From the NCBI RefSeq assembly GCF_029227915.1, contig NC_079882.1:28758001-28822000 (forward strand): DNA of 64,000 nt, written 5' to 3'. The notes under the pieces are model-generated. The model was given only the letters and a program-made list of their open reading frames with translations, did not search any database and was not told the origin of the DNA. The translations under genes were made by a program, and so were the position numbers. This document shows, one piece after another, positions 47,501 to 57,861 of this stretch (position 1 is its first letter; each line of letters begins with the position of its first letter). The DNA is from Hydractinia symbiolongicarpus. Taxonomy: Eukaryota > Cnidaria > Hydrozoa > Anthoathecata > Hydractiniidae.

Positions 47501-50500
47501 CCAATTAGCAATTACATCGTTATTAGCATCTAGGAAATATATGTTGCGATAATATACCTGTGATAGCTTCTTTTACCACCAGGAATGTCGGGAGGTGAGA
47601 TATGAAGAGTAAATCCATCTGATGCACCATTCCACTGATCAAATGAAATATTATCCCATCGTACAAAAATAGATGTCGAAGACATGTTATATCCCGAAAT
47701 ATGCAAGGGATATCCATCCGGTGCTAAAAATAAAGTGCATATGAGTAAAAAATTGTCTTTTTCTTTACAAACGTATACACTGCATCTCATATGCCCACTA
47801 TCTCGAACTTAAAACACATGCATTGGTAATTTTTCGTACTTTTAGCTAACTCTTACACTTTACTTCAGAAACATTTTCTGGATAACTTTTAGTTCGAGAT
47901 GTAGAGAGAGTGCATTGACAGAAAAGCAGGTTGTAAAAGCAAGTAAAATTATGCATATAATTTATTTTCCTTACGTCCAATACCACTTTGAATTAATGTT
48001 CCGTTACTTTCCGGACCAGCACCTACAGATGTGAATGCAGTGACAGTCACAGCATACCAAGTAAACGCTGTTAAATTGTGTATGTTTGTTGCAAGCTGTG
48101 ATCCATTATTGATTTGGATGATTTGAATAATTTCCGTCAAGTTGCTGGAATAACATGTAACATTATAGCCAATAATTATTCCCTTGCGTAATCTCTCTGG
48201 AACTTTTAGCCAATGAACAACTATGCTTGTTTCATTAATGTCTTCACCTGTTACATTGAGAGGTGGACTCAGTGGGACTATAATGAAAAAAAGGTATATA
48301 TATATATATTAGTTAAAGTTCAACAGCTATATATAGTTAAAGTTTGACTACAGAACCTTTCTTAGTCAAGATTTATAATTTACAGACACTGTGTACAATG
48401 GTGACATTGAATGGAAATACAAAACTTAGTTAAAGAAGTTCATACAATGCTCTCCAGTTATTTCTGTTACAATGCTGCTCCTAGGTCCAATCCCAGCCCT
48501 AGTTGCTGCTGCAACCTGGAAATCATACAGAGTGTAGCTAAACAAATCAACAATATTTGCTTCAGTATTTGGAGCGTCTACTGTCATATTTTGAAATGAC
48601 TGTGTTCCATTTAAACTGTAGAAGACGTAATATAGGTATGGAACACCATTCCATTCTGGTAGTTCAATACTATTCCATTTGATTAAAATGGATGTGTTAC
48701 TTGAATTCGTTGTTGATTGGATAGCAGGAGCTGTTGACGGTTCTACAAAAAATATAAAATGCTTGTCAAGGACGCACAATAATATTAATGCTTTCAGTTT
48801 AATAATCTCGAGCAACCACTAACCTGCTTCTCCTGTTTTGTTTTCAATTTGGTCGTATACATTTGAAAGATAATCATCATTTCTTGCTCGTAATTCAAAT
48901 CTGTAATCACTGAAAGGATATAATCCGCAGACCAAATATTCTTTAACCAATCCTGTTTCAATAAATTCATAATTTGAAGGAGGCCAAAGAGAATACTTAA
49001 GTTCATAACTCCGAAGATAACCCAATACATTCTCTTCTGGAATATGCTCCCATTTTAATTCCATGCAGGATGAATTATAGGGCTCTGCAAATATAAACGA
49101 CGCTGCACCATTTGGGACTAAAAAATCAATGAAAAGATATATATCTATAAATAAAGAAAGATGAAATATTAGTGACCTAATTTAATGTTATTGGTATTAA
49201 CCGTTGAGTCTACCTAAATAGAAGATTCAGGTCGACTTAATAAAAAATAATCAATTGCAACAATAAGCTTCACAATTTTTTAAAAATAATAAACCTATTT
49301 TTGAAGGGAATGAGTAGAGGTAGCTAAGCGCGTTTTGTTTTCTTGTCATGTTTGTTGCCAAGTAAATATAAAAAAATGTATTTTTGCTTGAAAAACATCC
49401 CAAGTTAAGTCAAAAGTGTTTCAAGCCCAAGTGTTTTTGTTCCTAACTTGTTCACTAGAGTTTAAGGTCAAGAAGTTCTAACAAAAATCACTTCCCTCAA
49501 ACTTGCACCTTATAATATTTCCATTCTGTTAGGGAATGTATGGTAAGGGTTAACTTAGAAATTTTTATTCACCTTTTAACACATTTTTGTGGTATACCTT
49601 ACTTAAGTGTCGCTGATGGCGTGATTAATAGAAAAACGAAGGAGACATAGGAATATTTTATTACAATGATTTTATAGCCAGAAGACCTAGCATAATTTTC
49701 TTATTACAAAATTGAAAGAGTTGAGTGAAGAAAAATTACTTGGGGTCGCAAATGAACTTTCTACAGTCGGAATACTGACAGGGCTTGGTTTTTTTTTAAT
49801 GTTCTTTGTTCACGTGATATTTATTGCTAGTTTTTTCTCAAGTTTTGAAAAGAGGATAGCCTCACTCACTCCAAGTAACGTAATTAATTCCTGTATTACT
49901 TAAAAGAGTAAAATTTAGCCATGTTGGCTTTGTATAAATGAAACTCATTTTATCATCCTCAAACAAGCTTAGTTAACTAAGGTAATGATTTAACAACTGG
50001 AGTATAAAGTTTACCATTAGGTGAAATGGCTGGAAATATATTTAAATAAATATTACCTCCTTGTTTAGTTCTTGCAGAGATTTTTGTTGCATTTCCTTCA
50101 ACATTTCCAAGATGGGAATATCCCTCTACGCTCAAAGTATAGTTTGAAAATATATTAAGTCCACCAAAGTTATATTGAGTGCTTCCTCTCGATATATGAT
50201 GGGAAGCAACCAACACATTGTCACTGTCATATGCTCTTACGATAAGAATGAAATTGCCTTGCGAATACAAGCTGCTTAAGTCATAAGAATCCCATCCAAT
50301 GTGAATGTTATATTGACCAGTGCTTAACACTTGTAGATTTTGAGGTTCATCAACTAGAACATTTAGATATGTACTATTGTCTAAGTAAAACACAATACGA
50401 GATACTTGAAATTAATACTCACATGGACATTCTTTCCCGACACATGTGCCATTACTTAGAGGAGGACAAAAACTGTCTTTCCATAAAGGATGGTTGACTT

Positions 50501-50593
50501 CACAGTTGTGTGTATGTACTAATACACCAGTACCACATTGTGAAGAATGACATACACTTGAAGTGGATATGATAAAGTTCTTGCTATTCTGTC
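35172..50593 (-). CDS. TSP1-FN3-glutamate-receptor-like K+ channel, 3' 22 exons
   Basis: Exons (minus): 50593-50423, 50353-50057, 49117-48824, 48742-48446, 48277-47975, 47723-47558, 47477-47350, 47269-46967, 46891-46592, 45749-45572, 45475-45330, 44322-44079, 43565-43417, 43248-42958, 41565-41257, 41141-40678, 39376-39282, 37599-37440, 36628-36562, 36366-36104, 36023-35783, 35542-35172. Every junction is GT/AG and phase-matched; total 5,237 nt, 1,744 residues. Order: TSP1 half, eleven FN3 domains, S1 lobe, M1, pore with TTVGYGDK, M3, S2 lobe, M4, cytoplasmic tail. This is the iGluR topology with a potassium filter, and the module order predicts a plasma-membrane channel with a long adhesive ectodomain. 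No LIVBP-type amino-terminal domain is seen. The canonical S1 ligand arginine is not recognisable, so the ligand is unknown. Upstream exons, including the signal peptide, are not found. The last acceptor (35542) is the weakest. Confidence 0.85.
35783..36023 (-). CDS. Exon: stalk and M4
   Basis: Acidic Thr/Ser-rich stalk (ETSSETTTTATEGE) then TLRIVLIMWLVCIFIGLIYE, a clear membrane helix, followed by basic residues on the cytoplasmic side. M4 is present in eukaryotic iGluRs and absent from prokaryotic GluR0. Confidence 0.8.
36104..36628 (-). CDS. Two exons: ligand-binding lobe S2
   Basis: A 67-nt exon (36628-36562, LALYGSAEYTYGKKRIKKF) joins in phase 1 to 36366-36104. The second starts VTYYSYEELFEPLKN and contains ALLDRYVAEIL, FGVAAFGEM and AISKLLQ. 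The YALLDRYVA and FGVA blocks are those of the second binding-protein lobe in iGluR-like receptors. Confidence 0.78.
37440..37599 (-). CDS. Exon: second half of K+ filter and M3
   Basis: The first base completes glycine, then YGDKIPETTSG and a hydrophobic inner helix (IYIVFWTLLGLVLTGIVTGS). The SYTANLAAF motif of animal iGluR M3 is absent; SLSSALSVAS occupies its place. Donor GATAAG|GTAATG, phase 0. Confidence 0.85.
38380..38803 (-). mobile_element. tRNA-derived SINE in channel-gene intron
   Basis: Minus-strand head with box A TAGCCTTGTGGTAGAGCG (38794-38777) and box B GGTTCAAACCCC (38751-38740). The anticodon stem is intact (CTCGC/GTGAG) with loop TTTCAGT, giving anticodon TCA. A body without tRNA similarity follows to about 38380. 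The acceptor stem does not pair well, so this is a SINE rather than a tRNA gene. Confidence 0.6.
39201..39276. repeat. (AACAAC AAAAAC)n microsatellite
   Basis: CAACAACAAAAA-type simple repeat lying immediately intronic to the filter exon (its donor is at 39281). Confidence 0.85.
39282..39376 (-). CDS. Exon: pore helix and first half of K+ filter
   Basis: Thirty-one codons plus two bases. Encodes a polar linker, then GIFEGLYLAIMTSTTVG, a potassium-channel pore helix entering the filter. It ends after GG of the glycine codon at donor GG|GTCAGT. Acceptor TATTCTTTAG. Confidence 0.82.
40178..40320. repeat. 25-bp tandem repeat in intron
   Basis: Five to six units of ATTACGTTGGTTATGCTCTA plus TCTAC. 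Because 25 is not a multiple of three the apparent frames are meaningless. Located in the intron before the filter exon. Confidence 0.85.
40678..41141 (-). CDS. Exon: ligand-binding lobe S1 and M1
   Basis: Begins TCHVPQAKLILNYMVYPPYV, a periplasmic-binding-type first strand with the PPY turn, then GIVMDLTEQMLLTCAHNC. Ends in a hydrophobic helix (STLPICALYFILNWFFGAMF) that is M1. The donor TGT|GTAAGT is perfect. In animal iGluRs a conserved arginine in this lobe binds the ligand carboxylate; I cannot place an equivalent here. Confidence 0.75.
41257..45749 (-). CDS. FN3 domains 8-11 (six exons)
   Basis: Domains: 8 (45749-45572 plus 45475-45330), 9 (44322-44079 plus 43565-43417), 10 (43248-42958), 11 (41565-41257). 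Domains 8 and 9 are each split by a phase-2 intron at a similar place, like domain 5, which suggests that these three descend from one split ancestor. Domain 9 has an inserted RQRRD stretch and an extra cysteine pair. Domain 11 joins directly to the S1 lobe (..DPVRLE then TCHVPQAK). Confidence 0.82.
42722..42792 (-). pseudogene. Relic of a duplicated FN3 exon
   Basis: TTGATCATCTGTTATGTGTT.. parallels 41473 onward (TTGATCATCTGGTATATGTT..), including CCCATT..GCTTGC.TATGGAT..TGAAA. It matches only the first third of the FN3-11 exon and lacks an open frame or donor. Confidence 0.6.
45851..46518. mobile_element. piggyBac-like MITE in channel-gene intron
   Basis: Flanked by TTAA at 45847-45850 and 46519-46522. 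Ends CCCTATTCGGTCGG and (reverse) CCCTGTTCGGTCCGG form imperfect inverted repeats. TTAA duplication and a CCCT terminus are established for piggyBac. No transposase frame. A poly-G run (46487-46498) lies just inside the right end. It sits between FN3-7 and FN3-8 exons. Confidence 0.75.
46592..50353 (-). CDS. FN3 domains 1-7 (eight exons)
   Basis: Domains: 1 (50353-50057), 2 (49117-48824), 3 (48742-48446), 4 (48277-47975), 5 (47723-47558 plus 47477-47350), 6 (47269-46967), 7 (46891-46592). Each has the FN3 pattern: proline-rich start, a W in strand B (IGW, LKW, IKW, VHW, VRW, VKW, VNW), a Y in strand C, and a late Y-x-V/F core. Most domain boundaries are phase-1 introns, the symmetric class expected from exon shuffling. 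Domain 5 is split by a phase-2 intron. Numerous N-x-S/T sites fit an extracellular location. Confidence 0.85.
50423..50593 (-). CDS. Exon: C-terminal part of TSP1 repeat
   Basis: Six cysteines in the pattern C-x4-C-GTG-..-C-..-C-..-C-x4-C (VCHSSQCGTG.., ending VGKECP) match the thrombospondin type-1 repeat after its Trp-containing first strand. That strand would be in the missing upstream exon. Phase 1 at both ends. Confidence 0.7.
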
Positions 50594-50879
50594 CTGAAAA
50601 ACCATTGTTACATCATAATTAACTCAGTACTTGTACTTTTTAGGGAACTGTTTGTTATGAATGTGTTTTTTTATTCATTTATTTCACGAACATTTTACAA
50701 GTATGGCAATTTTACACATTATAAGGTCTGTTATCAACATGGGTCCTTGAAATAAGTAGGATAAAAATATTAGCAACAATAAAACAAGAAAATGTAAATG
50801 TACAAGAAAAATGGTCAGAATAAAATATATAAACAGCAGAAAACACAAAGAAAAAAAGGCTAAAAATCAAAATACCACA

Positions 50880-51660
50880 CTAGAAAAAATGTGTTGATCA
50901 AGACGAAAAACAAAAAACAAACAAAAAGCCATAAAAAGACTAAATACGGAGATAATATTCTCTCCGTTGCGACTTAAAAATATTGTATGATTCACATTTT
51001 CTAATGTCCAACAGGAGTGTATTGTAAATATGTGCTCCACTTTAACAGAAAGCTTCACGAGCATATTCCAAACTTCTGTTATTTCTTCAGTTATTTCTGT
51101 TGTTACGTGGGTTTCTTGCGTGGTTTGTTTTTGTGAAGGCATTTTTAAAATTTTCACACACATCGTTGTCACAGAAATGGCGAATAAAATTACAAGCTTG
51201 CATTTCTATCATAGTGTCAAGAATTGATTTCCAATAATTGAAGCTGCTCGTCTATGTAAAGATTCGAGTTTGAGTAGTTGTGTCTGAGCATTCTTAGGGT
51301 GAACAAACCCGCAAAATGTTTATACTGGTTGAATCATTGTTTGAAAAATTGCCAATGCAACTTTTTCTGTAGTCAGCTGTCGAATGCGATATAGTAAACG
51401 TTATCTACGGGAAGCTTCTTGATACGTTAAATCAAAGCTGCTACTCAAATTCAATGATGGTTCAATAAGTACACCAAGATACTTATACGTGGATGTTACC
51501 CTCACAGTAGCCATAAGTTACGTTTAATAAGCTGTTTTGTTTAGAAAGGTTATTTTTCGAACCAAATAACATTGCCTCAGTTTTTTCTGTTCAGAGATTT
51601 AAAATTAATTCATTTTCCAAACACCATGCAAGTACAATTCATGTGGAATGAAAGACGGGT
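50880..51660 (-). pseudogene. LINE reverse transcriptase C-terminal relic
   Basis: From 51640 downward the minus strand reads EKTEAMLFGSKNNL, VYKYLGVLIEPSLNLSSSF, LRLLYRIRQL, then a RT tail with SGAHIYNTL and SYNIFKSQ-like blocks in other frames. These are thumb and C-terminal blocks of a CR1/Jockey-type LINE. Many stops and frame breaks. It lies upstream of the first visible channel exon. Confidence 0.55.
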
Positions 51661-53330
51661 CTAAGTCAATTTAGGGGATAGCTAAAACATTTTTATTTGT
51701 TAAGTTCAAAAATTACACCAACTTAATTTTACCAAAATGAGTTAAAATTCCGCGGCAGTATTTTAATAAATCCAGTAATTGCGACAGCAGTTATTTGTTG
51801 TTGTTCAAAATGCTGAATTGCAAGAGTTGGAATGGACATTAATGTTTTATGCATACTTCAGAAAGCTCTTATCATAGAAGTGTGCAGCATTTGGGAACCA
51901 AACAGACTAGGGTCAAGGTTGGCATACAAACTTGGAACTGGTTACCCCTTACGACAAAACACGCAGCGTTGATGCTTGTGCTACATATTGGAAAATTTTA
52001 TGAGAAAAGACACATGCAGTTAATTTTTATACTGTATCCTGGGATGCATTGAAGCATTTTTCTTCAAAATGCTTTTCTATTGATTTTTTTTAATCTGCAA
52101 TATATCAGCTACGTTTTTATCGCTGAGCAAATTGTCTCCAGGATAGCAATTTCATGTCTCTCACTTCACTATTAGCTCTACCAACAGCTAGCTAGATGTA
52201 CTTTGGAATATCCAACAACAACATCCGAGTTACGTAAAAATACGATACCAAACTATTCCAAAAAGAATGTAAACAAACGTATATCAATCCAGTTTGCGTG
52301 AAAATAGATTAACAAGATTCACCAAATTTACACAAATCCTCTTTATTGGAGGCAAAAAAAGTCAATTTGTTTTGAAGTCTAAGCTATTCTTATCTGCATG
52401 TTCGTCCTGGACCGTTCTGCCGTACAGTTTGCATTTTACATCAGTTGCTTGCACCAGAAAAATACTCCGGAGAAACTCTTACCCAGCCAGATGAGCAGCT
52501 TACACCACCAAAACTGGTGCAAATAGTGAAGCCGACACAGACACGAAAAATCAAATATTTTGCAGGACAAAAAAGTAACATTTGTATTGTCTGACAAGAA
52601 CAAGACCATCAAACCCGGACGCGGGAGTGGGGACTCTGAAAACCAGTTTTATACGTCAAGCGCAAAATAAAAAAACACCAGGCTCGCAGAGACACACCTA
52701 ACTATTTGGAGACAAATTTTTGCTATTGTATTTATGCCATGACACTAAAGCTAAATCCGATCCACACTTTAGGCAAAAACTTCTAGAAAAGAGGTTAAAG
52801 AAGATACAGACTTATTTCTATCATACTAATTTAAGTTATCATACACAGCCCAGTCTTATTGCTCACATGTGAAGATAATATGTTAAATATTTTTTTTAAA
52901 CAAAAATCATTCGTGTAGGTATCAAAGGCATATTAACTGGTTTTGGCTATGATAGACATCAATTCTAGTGCACGAGAGACATCTTACGTAAATCTTACAT
53001 AATAGGATCACGTTTCACACAAAAATACTGGAGCTAGTTTGAATTTATTAACAAAGAAGAAGTTTAAAGCGGTGGTCAAGGTGGTAAGAAAAACACATAT
53101 TCAAAAGCAGTATCTTGGATTACATGAATTTTTAACAAAAAGTAGATACGTCATTGGGAATTTCTCATTAAAATTTTCAGGTCTAGTCCAACGTTAAAAA
53201 GTACCTCGGAATTCCTTTAATTAATGAAAAATTGATAAACTGCCCTTTAAAAAAGGGTAACTATGGATTAATTTGCAATCTACTGGCAATCATTCTATTA
53301 GTATTATAATACCGTAGGTTACTGTTAATT
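51660..53330. other. No recognised feature
   Basis: I looked here on the minus strand for a TSP1 Trp-containing exon or a signal-peptide exon of the channel gene and found none that I can defend. Confidence 0.45.
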
Positions 53331-53334
53331 CTGT

Positions 53335-54468
53335 TTGAACAAAAACTTCCAAAAAGTTATTTTTCAGTCATTTGACACTGTTGATCATACTATCCTTTTA
53401 AAAAAACTTGAAAATTATGGAATTAGAGGACTATCTAACTCCTGGTTCAGATCATACCTTAGTAACAGAAAACAATATGTTTCAATAAATGGTTTTGATT
53501 CAAATGTCCAAAATATAACAATAGGAGTACCCCAAGGGTCTGTACTTGGACCTTTACTATTTCTAATTTATATTAATGATCTAAACAATGCAATTAAATA
53601 CTCAACAGTCCACCATTTTGCAGATGATACTAACTTACTGACAATTAGTGATAATTTAAAATCAATAAGGAAGCAATTAAACCTTGATCTAAGATTCCTT
53701 TGCAACTGGCTCCGGGCCAACAAAATATCCCTAAATGCTAGTAAAACAGAAATCATCCTCTTTACCCATCCAAACAAATCTATTGACTATGATATCAAAA
53801 TAAAAATCAATGGCCATAAAATTTTACCTTCTGAATCTATTAAATATTTAGGGATCACTCTGGACAAACATTTAAAATGGCATATACACATAGATAATCT
53901 TAAAGTAAAACTATCCAGATCCATTGGGATATTATCTAAAATAAGACACTATGTTTCCTATAATATTTTAACTAATATATATCATGCTATCTTCTCATCA
54001 CATCTAACTTATGGATGTCAAATATGGGGACATAACAAAAGCACCTACCTGAATAGAATTATCTCCCTTCAAAATAAAGCAATTAAAATTATGAACTTCA
54101 AACCTGCAAACAGCCCTACTTCTCTATTATTTAATAAATCCAAAATACTTACTTTTCCTGACACAATTAAGCTGAAAGACTTTTTATTTGCGTATGATCA
54201 TTATCATAAAAATTTGCCTAAATCTCTGCAAGGCATTTTCACTCTGGTTACAAATACTCATACCCATAATACTAGAAATGCATCAAACAATAACCTAATA
54301 CTTCCAAATGTTAGTACCACTTGGTATGGAATTTATAGTATAAAATATCAATCAATCCGTTGCTGGAATACAATTAATAACCAACACAGTGATAAAAAGC
54401 TGTCATCACTATCCAAAAACCAGTGCAAAAAAATAATTACAAATCAATTGTTAAGTAAATACTTATAA
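53335..54468 (+). pseudogene. LINE reverse transcriptase, 5'-truncated
   Basis: A single open frame of about 377 codons covers the RT from FDTVDHTILLKKL through GVPQGSVLGPLLFLIYINDL, the catalytic HFADDTN box, the thumb (KYLGITLDKHLKW) and the C-terminal tail (THTHNTRNAS). The endonuclease and the N-terminal fingers are absent, as expected of 5' truncation during target-primed reverse transcription. The block style fits the Jockey/CR1 group. The frame is intact, so insertion is recent. A T-rich 3' UTR-like stretch runs to about 54850. Confidence 0.75.
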
Positions 54469-54856
54469 GGAATATATATAAACTAATAATTTATTTGCTA
54501 CACTTAAATTTAAGTTCAATTAGTTATTCATTTTTTGTATATATATAGCTATATTTTTTTTTTATTTAATTTTGTTTAATTTTTGTTTATCTTATTTCAT
54601 TTATTGATTTTTTGTTTGTTTTTCTTGTGTTTTTTTTTTTTGTTTGTTTTGTCTAATTTATTTCTACTACGTATATATATATATGTCTATCTTATTTTTT
54701 TTTTGTTGACAGGGGGGCTAGTTCTTGATTAGATTTATCTATTTGACTAGCTCTCCTGTTAGGTTAGATTATTGCATTATTTATACTCTAGACAATTTAT
54801 TTTTTTTAAAAAAGTTTATTTTTTGTAATCTAACTTAACAAATAAATGTATTTACA

Positions 54857-54894
54857 CAAGATAGTAATTGTGTATTTACACAATTACTATCTTG
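54857..54894. repeat. Perfect 18-bp inverted repeat, 2-nt loop
   Basis: CAAGATAGTAATTGTGTA, TT, then its exact complement. It follows the LINE tail. Confidence 0.85.
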
Positions 54895-55075
54895 CCTGCG
54901 AGGAGTATTCAAATACAGCCGTCCGTCCCAAAATGGAAATTTTTGGCTCTCTGAGCACCGACACGGGAGTAGTCGTGTGTTCGAATCTCATCTTGGTAAC
55001 TATTTTTACTTTTTTTTTTCTTTTTACTATCTCGCCTGCGAGGATAGGTTTCCAACTCGTAACTAACTAAATGTC
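54895..55075 (+). repeat. tRNA-like (SINE-like) fragment
   Basis: Contains a box B-like GTGTTCGAATCTC (about 54977-54989) and two CT(T/C)GCCTGCGAGGA blocks near 54892 and 55033. Box A is weak. It may be a SINE remnant. Confidence 0.3.
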
Positions 55076-55094
55076 CCAAATGGTCAATTGCAAA

Positions 55095-55405
55095 AAGGTA
55101 TGCTCAACATAATAGTGACATCATAATTTTGATTTTTGTCACCTAAATGTCATTTTAGGCCAAAATTGGTCCAAAAATTAAAACTACTTTATTTTAGACA
55201 AAATTTGGCAAAGTCAACAAAAAACGTATGCTGAACATGATGGTGACATTAAAATTTTGATTTTTGTCACCTAAATGTCATTTTAGGCCAAAATTGGTCC
55301 GAAAATAAAACTACTTTATTTTCGATAAAATTTGGCACAGATAACAAAAAAAGTATGCTAACATGATGGTGACATCAAAATTTTGATTCTTTGTCACCTA
55401 AATGC
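55095..55405. repeat. 126-bp tandem repeat, about 2.5 copies
   Basis: Units start TATGCT.AACAT near 55099, 55228 and 55353 and share GATTTTTGTCACCTAAATG and AAAACTACTTTATTTT. No coding content. Confidence 0.8.
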
Positions 55406-55409
55406 TGTT

Positions 55410-56423
55410 TAAGACCATAAACGTTTCAATCGCGCGACTTTTAACCATGGATGATAGGCTGTATTTTTGTTAGCAGAAATTGTAGAATTGGGTCGCATTG
55501 TGGATGTTTCATAGTTGTGCATTTTTAATAGCGAGATAGTTTATGCAGCGCCTGCATCTTGTTCACTTTAATATAAAATTCTCATTTTTTTTAGTGATAA
55601 AACGAAACCTTTAAACTGGGAATAAAACATTTTTCCTAACAAAACCCCCATAAGTAATTGTGCAATTTAGGCATATTATTTTTTAAGAAAATCTTAACAC
55701 TTCATTTACTGTGTAATACGGAAAATCTTTCATGTGTGTGTAAACAGGGCGAATAATAATAAGTCTTGGTAGTTATAAAGTTTTGTTTTATCTTCGTTTT
55801 TAAAAATACAGTTGTCTACTCGTTAAAATCTCACATCTGCTCTCCTGCTGGACACACATACTCACTTATTTTACAAAAACAAAAACAAATATGGTAGACC
55901 AAGCTACCACAAAGGCGCACATCGACAACGCCAACAGGAGACAGATCAGACAGATATACACCTGTCACACTCTCCCCTTATTTAACAAATGTTCCAAACA
56001 TTTTAATAGAAATAACAGCTCTCATCGTAGAAATACTGTTTCAACCCAGTTAAGACCACCGACTTATAACATTATCTTGTAGCCAACATAAAAACCAAAT
56101 GTCAAAAATCAATCAATCAATGTATAATAAAGTGACAATTCTTCTTTAATGCAAACAACGAGAATGTTTTATTAATATGTACAGTTTCGATGTTTTTTTT
56201 CGTTTTTATTTTGTGTATGTGAAACAAACAGTCTTTTAAACAAACAATCAGTTAAGGAGTAAGTAAAACGCCTAATAGTTTAGTCAATATGTAATTTTTT
56301 TCGCACGTCGCATGCTGTACTACATGATGTTTCAATCTCGAGCGCTCCCCCCTTTGCGCATCGCAATCCCCTTTGGACTCACACCCACACTGCTGGTCCA
56401 ACTTGATAAACATTTCCAATTGA
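55410..56423. other. No recognised feature
   Basis: AT-rich. The small frame at 55891-56082 has no family resemblance. I searched for a 3' LTR of the neighbouring retroelement and did not see a match to 62010-62540. Confidence 0.4.
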
Positions 56424-56629
56424 TTGAGTGAAAGGTTTGGCTTGAGGATTCAGAACGTATTTTGTAGTTTGACGTTGTACTCCAATCTGCTTAACAGCTG
56501 GATCACCCATTGTGTTGTAGGTGAACTTTGGTGGTGGTCTGATTTCTCGCTGACTGACGGAATCCTGATCGTCATTTTTAGGTCACCTCTATATCTGTTC
56601 TCATCCTCGTGTATGTCTTCTCCAGAAGA

Positions 56630-56812
56630 TGTTGCCGCATCCTCTTCCATGGAAGATGTTGACGCATCCTCTTCCATGGAAGATGTTGACGCATCCTCTT
56701 CCATGGAAGATGTTGACGCATCCTCTTCCATGGAAGATGTTGACGCATTCTCTTCCATGGAAGATGTTGACGCATCCTCTTCCATGGAAGATGTTGACAC
56801 ATCCTTTTCCCC
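56630..56812. repeat. 27-bp coding minisatellite (SSMEEDAST)
   Basis: About six to seven units of TCTTCCATGGAAGATGTTGA plus CGCATCC. In the retroelement frame (minus) it encodes an acidic nine-residue repeat, STSSMEEDA. Since 27 is a multiple of three, all six frames are open. It sits at the very C-terminus of the polyprotein. Confidence 0.85.
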
Positions 56813-56827
56813 GTCCTTTAAGGATTC

Positions 56828-57343
56828 TTAACCTGCTGAAGTTTCTGCAATGTCCAACTGTACTTTCTGATCTTTGTCACATTCCTCAATCTTGTTTGGA
56901 GGTTTTTGAACTGTGAAATCAACATGTTCAGTCCGTGTATAATTGGAAAGCTGTTGGAAATCTGCAGGGCCGAGTGCGTCATCATCCGAGTTGTTTGGGG
57001 ACTCGTTAATCTCATTTTGGTCGTATGTCGATACAGAACTGTTTAACTTCATTCCTCGACGTTTACTTTGAGTCGTAACTGCAGACGGCTTTGCAGCAGA
57101 GAGCTCAGGTTTCAATGTGTTCCCTTTGACCCTAGCTACTGGTGTGTCTTCCTGTAGTATCAGATTCCGGCATGGCATAAGAAGGTTGCGATTTACCGTT
57201 CTCTGTCGGCTTGATGGGTCGTCTTCTTTTTGGACAGTGTATACTACTCCCCCTTGCTTAATATCTTTGATTGTGTAAACCTTTTGTTCCCAATACGCTC
57301 TTATTTTTCCAGGTCCACCACGTTCCACTACGTTCTTGATCAA
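56828..57343 (-). pseudogene. Integrase C-terminal module
   Basis: IKNVVERGGPGKIRAYWEQK and VYTIKDIKQGGVVYTVQKED form the barrel-like module that follows gypsy-type integrase cores. After it comes a Lys/Ser/Asp-rich tail ending at TAA (56827), beyond which the same frame opens into the Ser/Glu repeat. Confidence 0.65.
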
Positions 57344-57861
57344 AACTCTATCTTCAATTTCAAGTTGTCCAGATTGATGCTGTCGACCCTGTCTGTTTCT
57401 CGCGGCAGCTTTTCTTTTCTCGGTGCTTGCTCTTCAGGCTTGTGTGCCACTTCGATCTCAACTTCACCAAGTGTTCTCAGCATCTGTAACAGCGTCCTGT
57501 TCATCCTCTTCACAAGACCGTTAGTTTGTGGGTGGTAAGGAGTGGTTCGACTTTTTTGTACACCAGATAGGCGATGTAGTTCAGTGAACAACTGACTTTC
57601 GAATTCTCGTCCTTGGTCATGCAGTAGTCTTGATGGTAATCCAAATCGTAGAATGTATTCTCCATATAAGTGCTTTGCTGCTGTTGCAGCACTCTTATTA
57701 CGTGTTGGATATGCTTGGGCATATCGTGTAAAGTGATCCATGATGACCAGGATGTATTCGTATCCACCGCTACTGGTTTCCAAATGGAGATAATCCATCG
57801 CAATCAGTTCCATAGGTGATGATGAGATAATATTTTGTAGTGGCGCAGGCGGTTCCCTCAT
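57340..57861 (-). pseudogene. Integrase core with altered catalytic residue
   Basis: [20 protein letters not shown] and [13 protein letters not shown] hold the first two catalytic Asp. The third block, [20 protein letters not shown], has Lys where the family has the catalytic Glu, so the domain should be inactive. The downstream part is shortened after ML. Confidence 0.75.
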
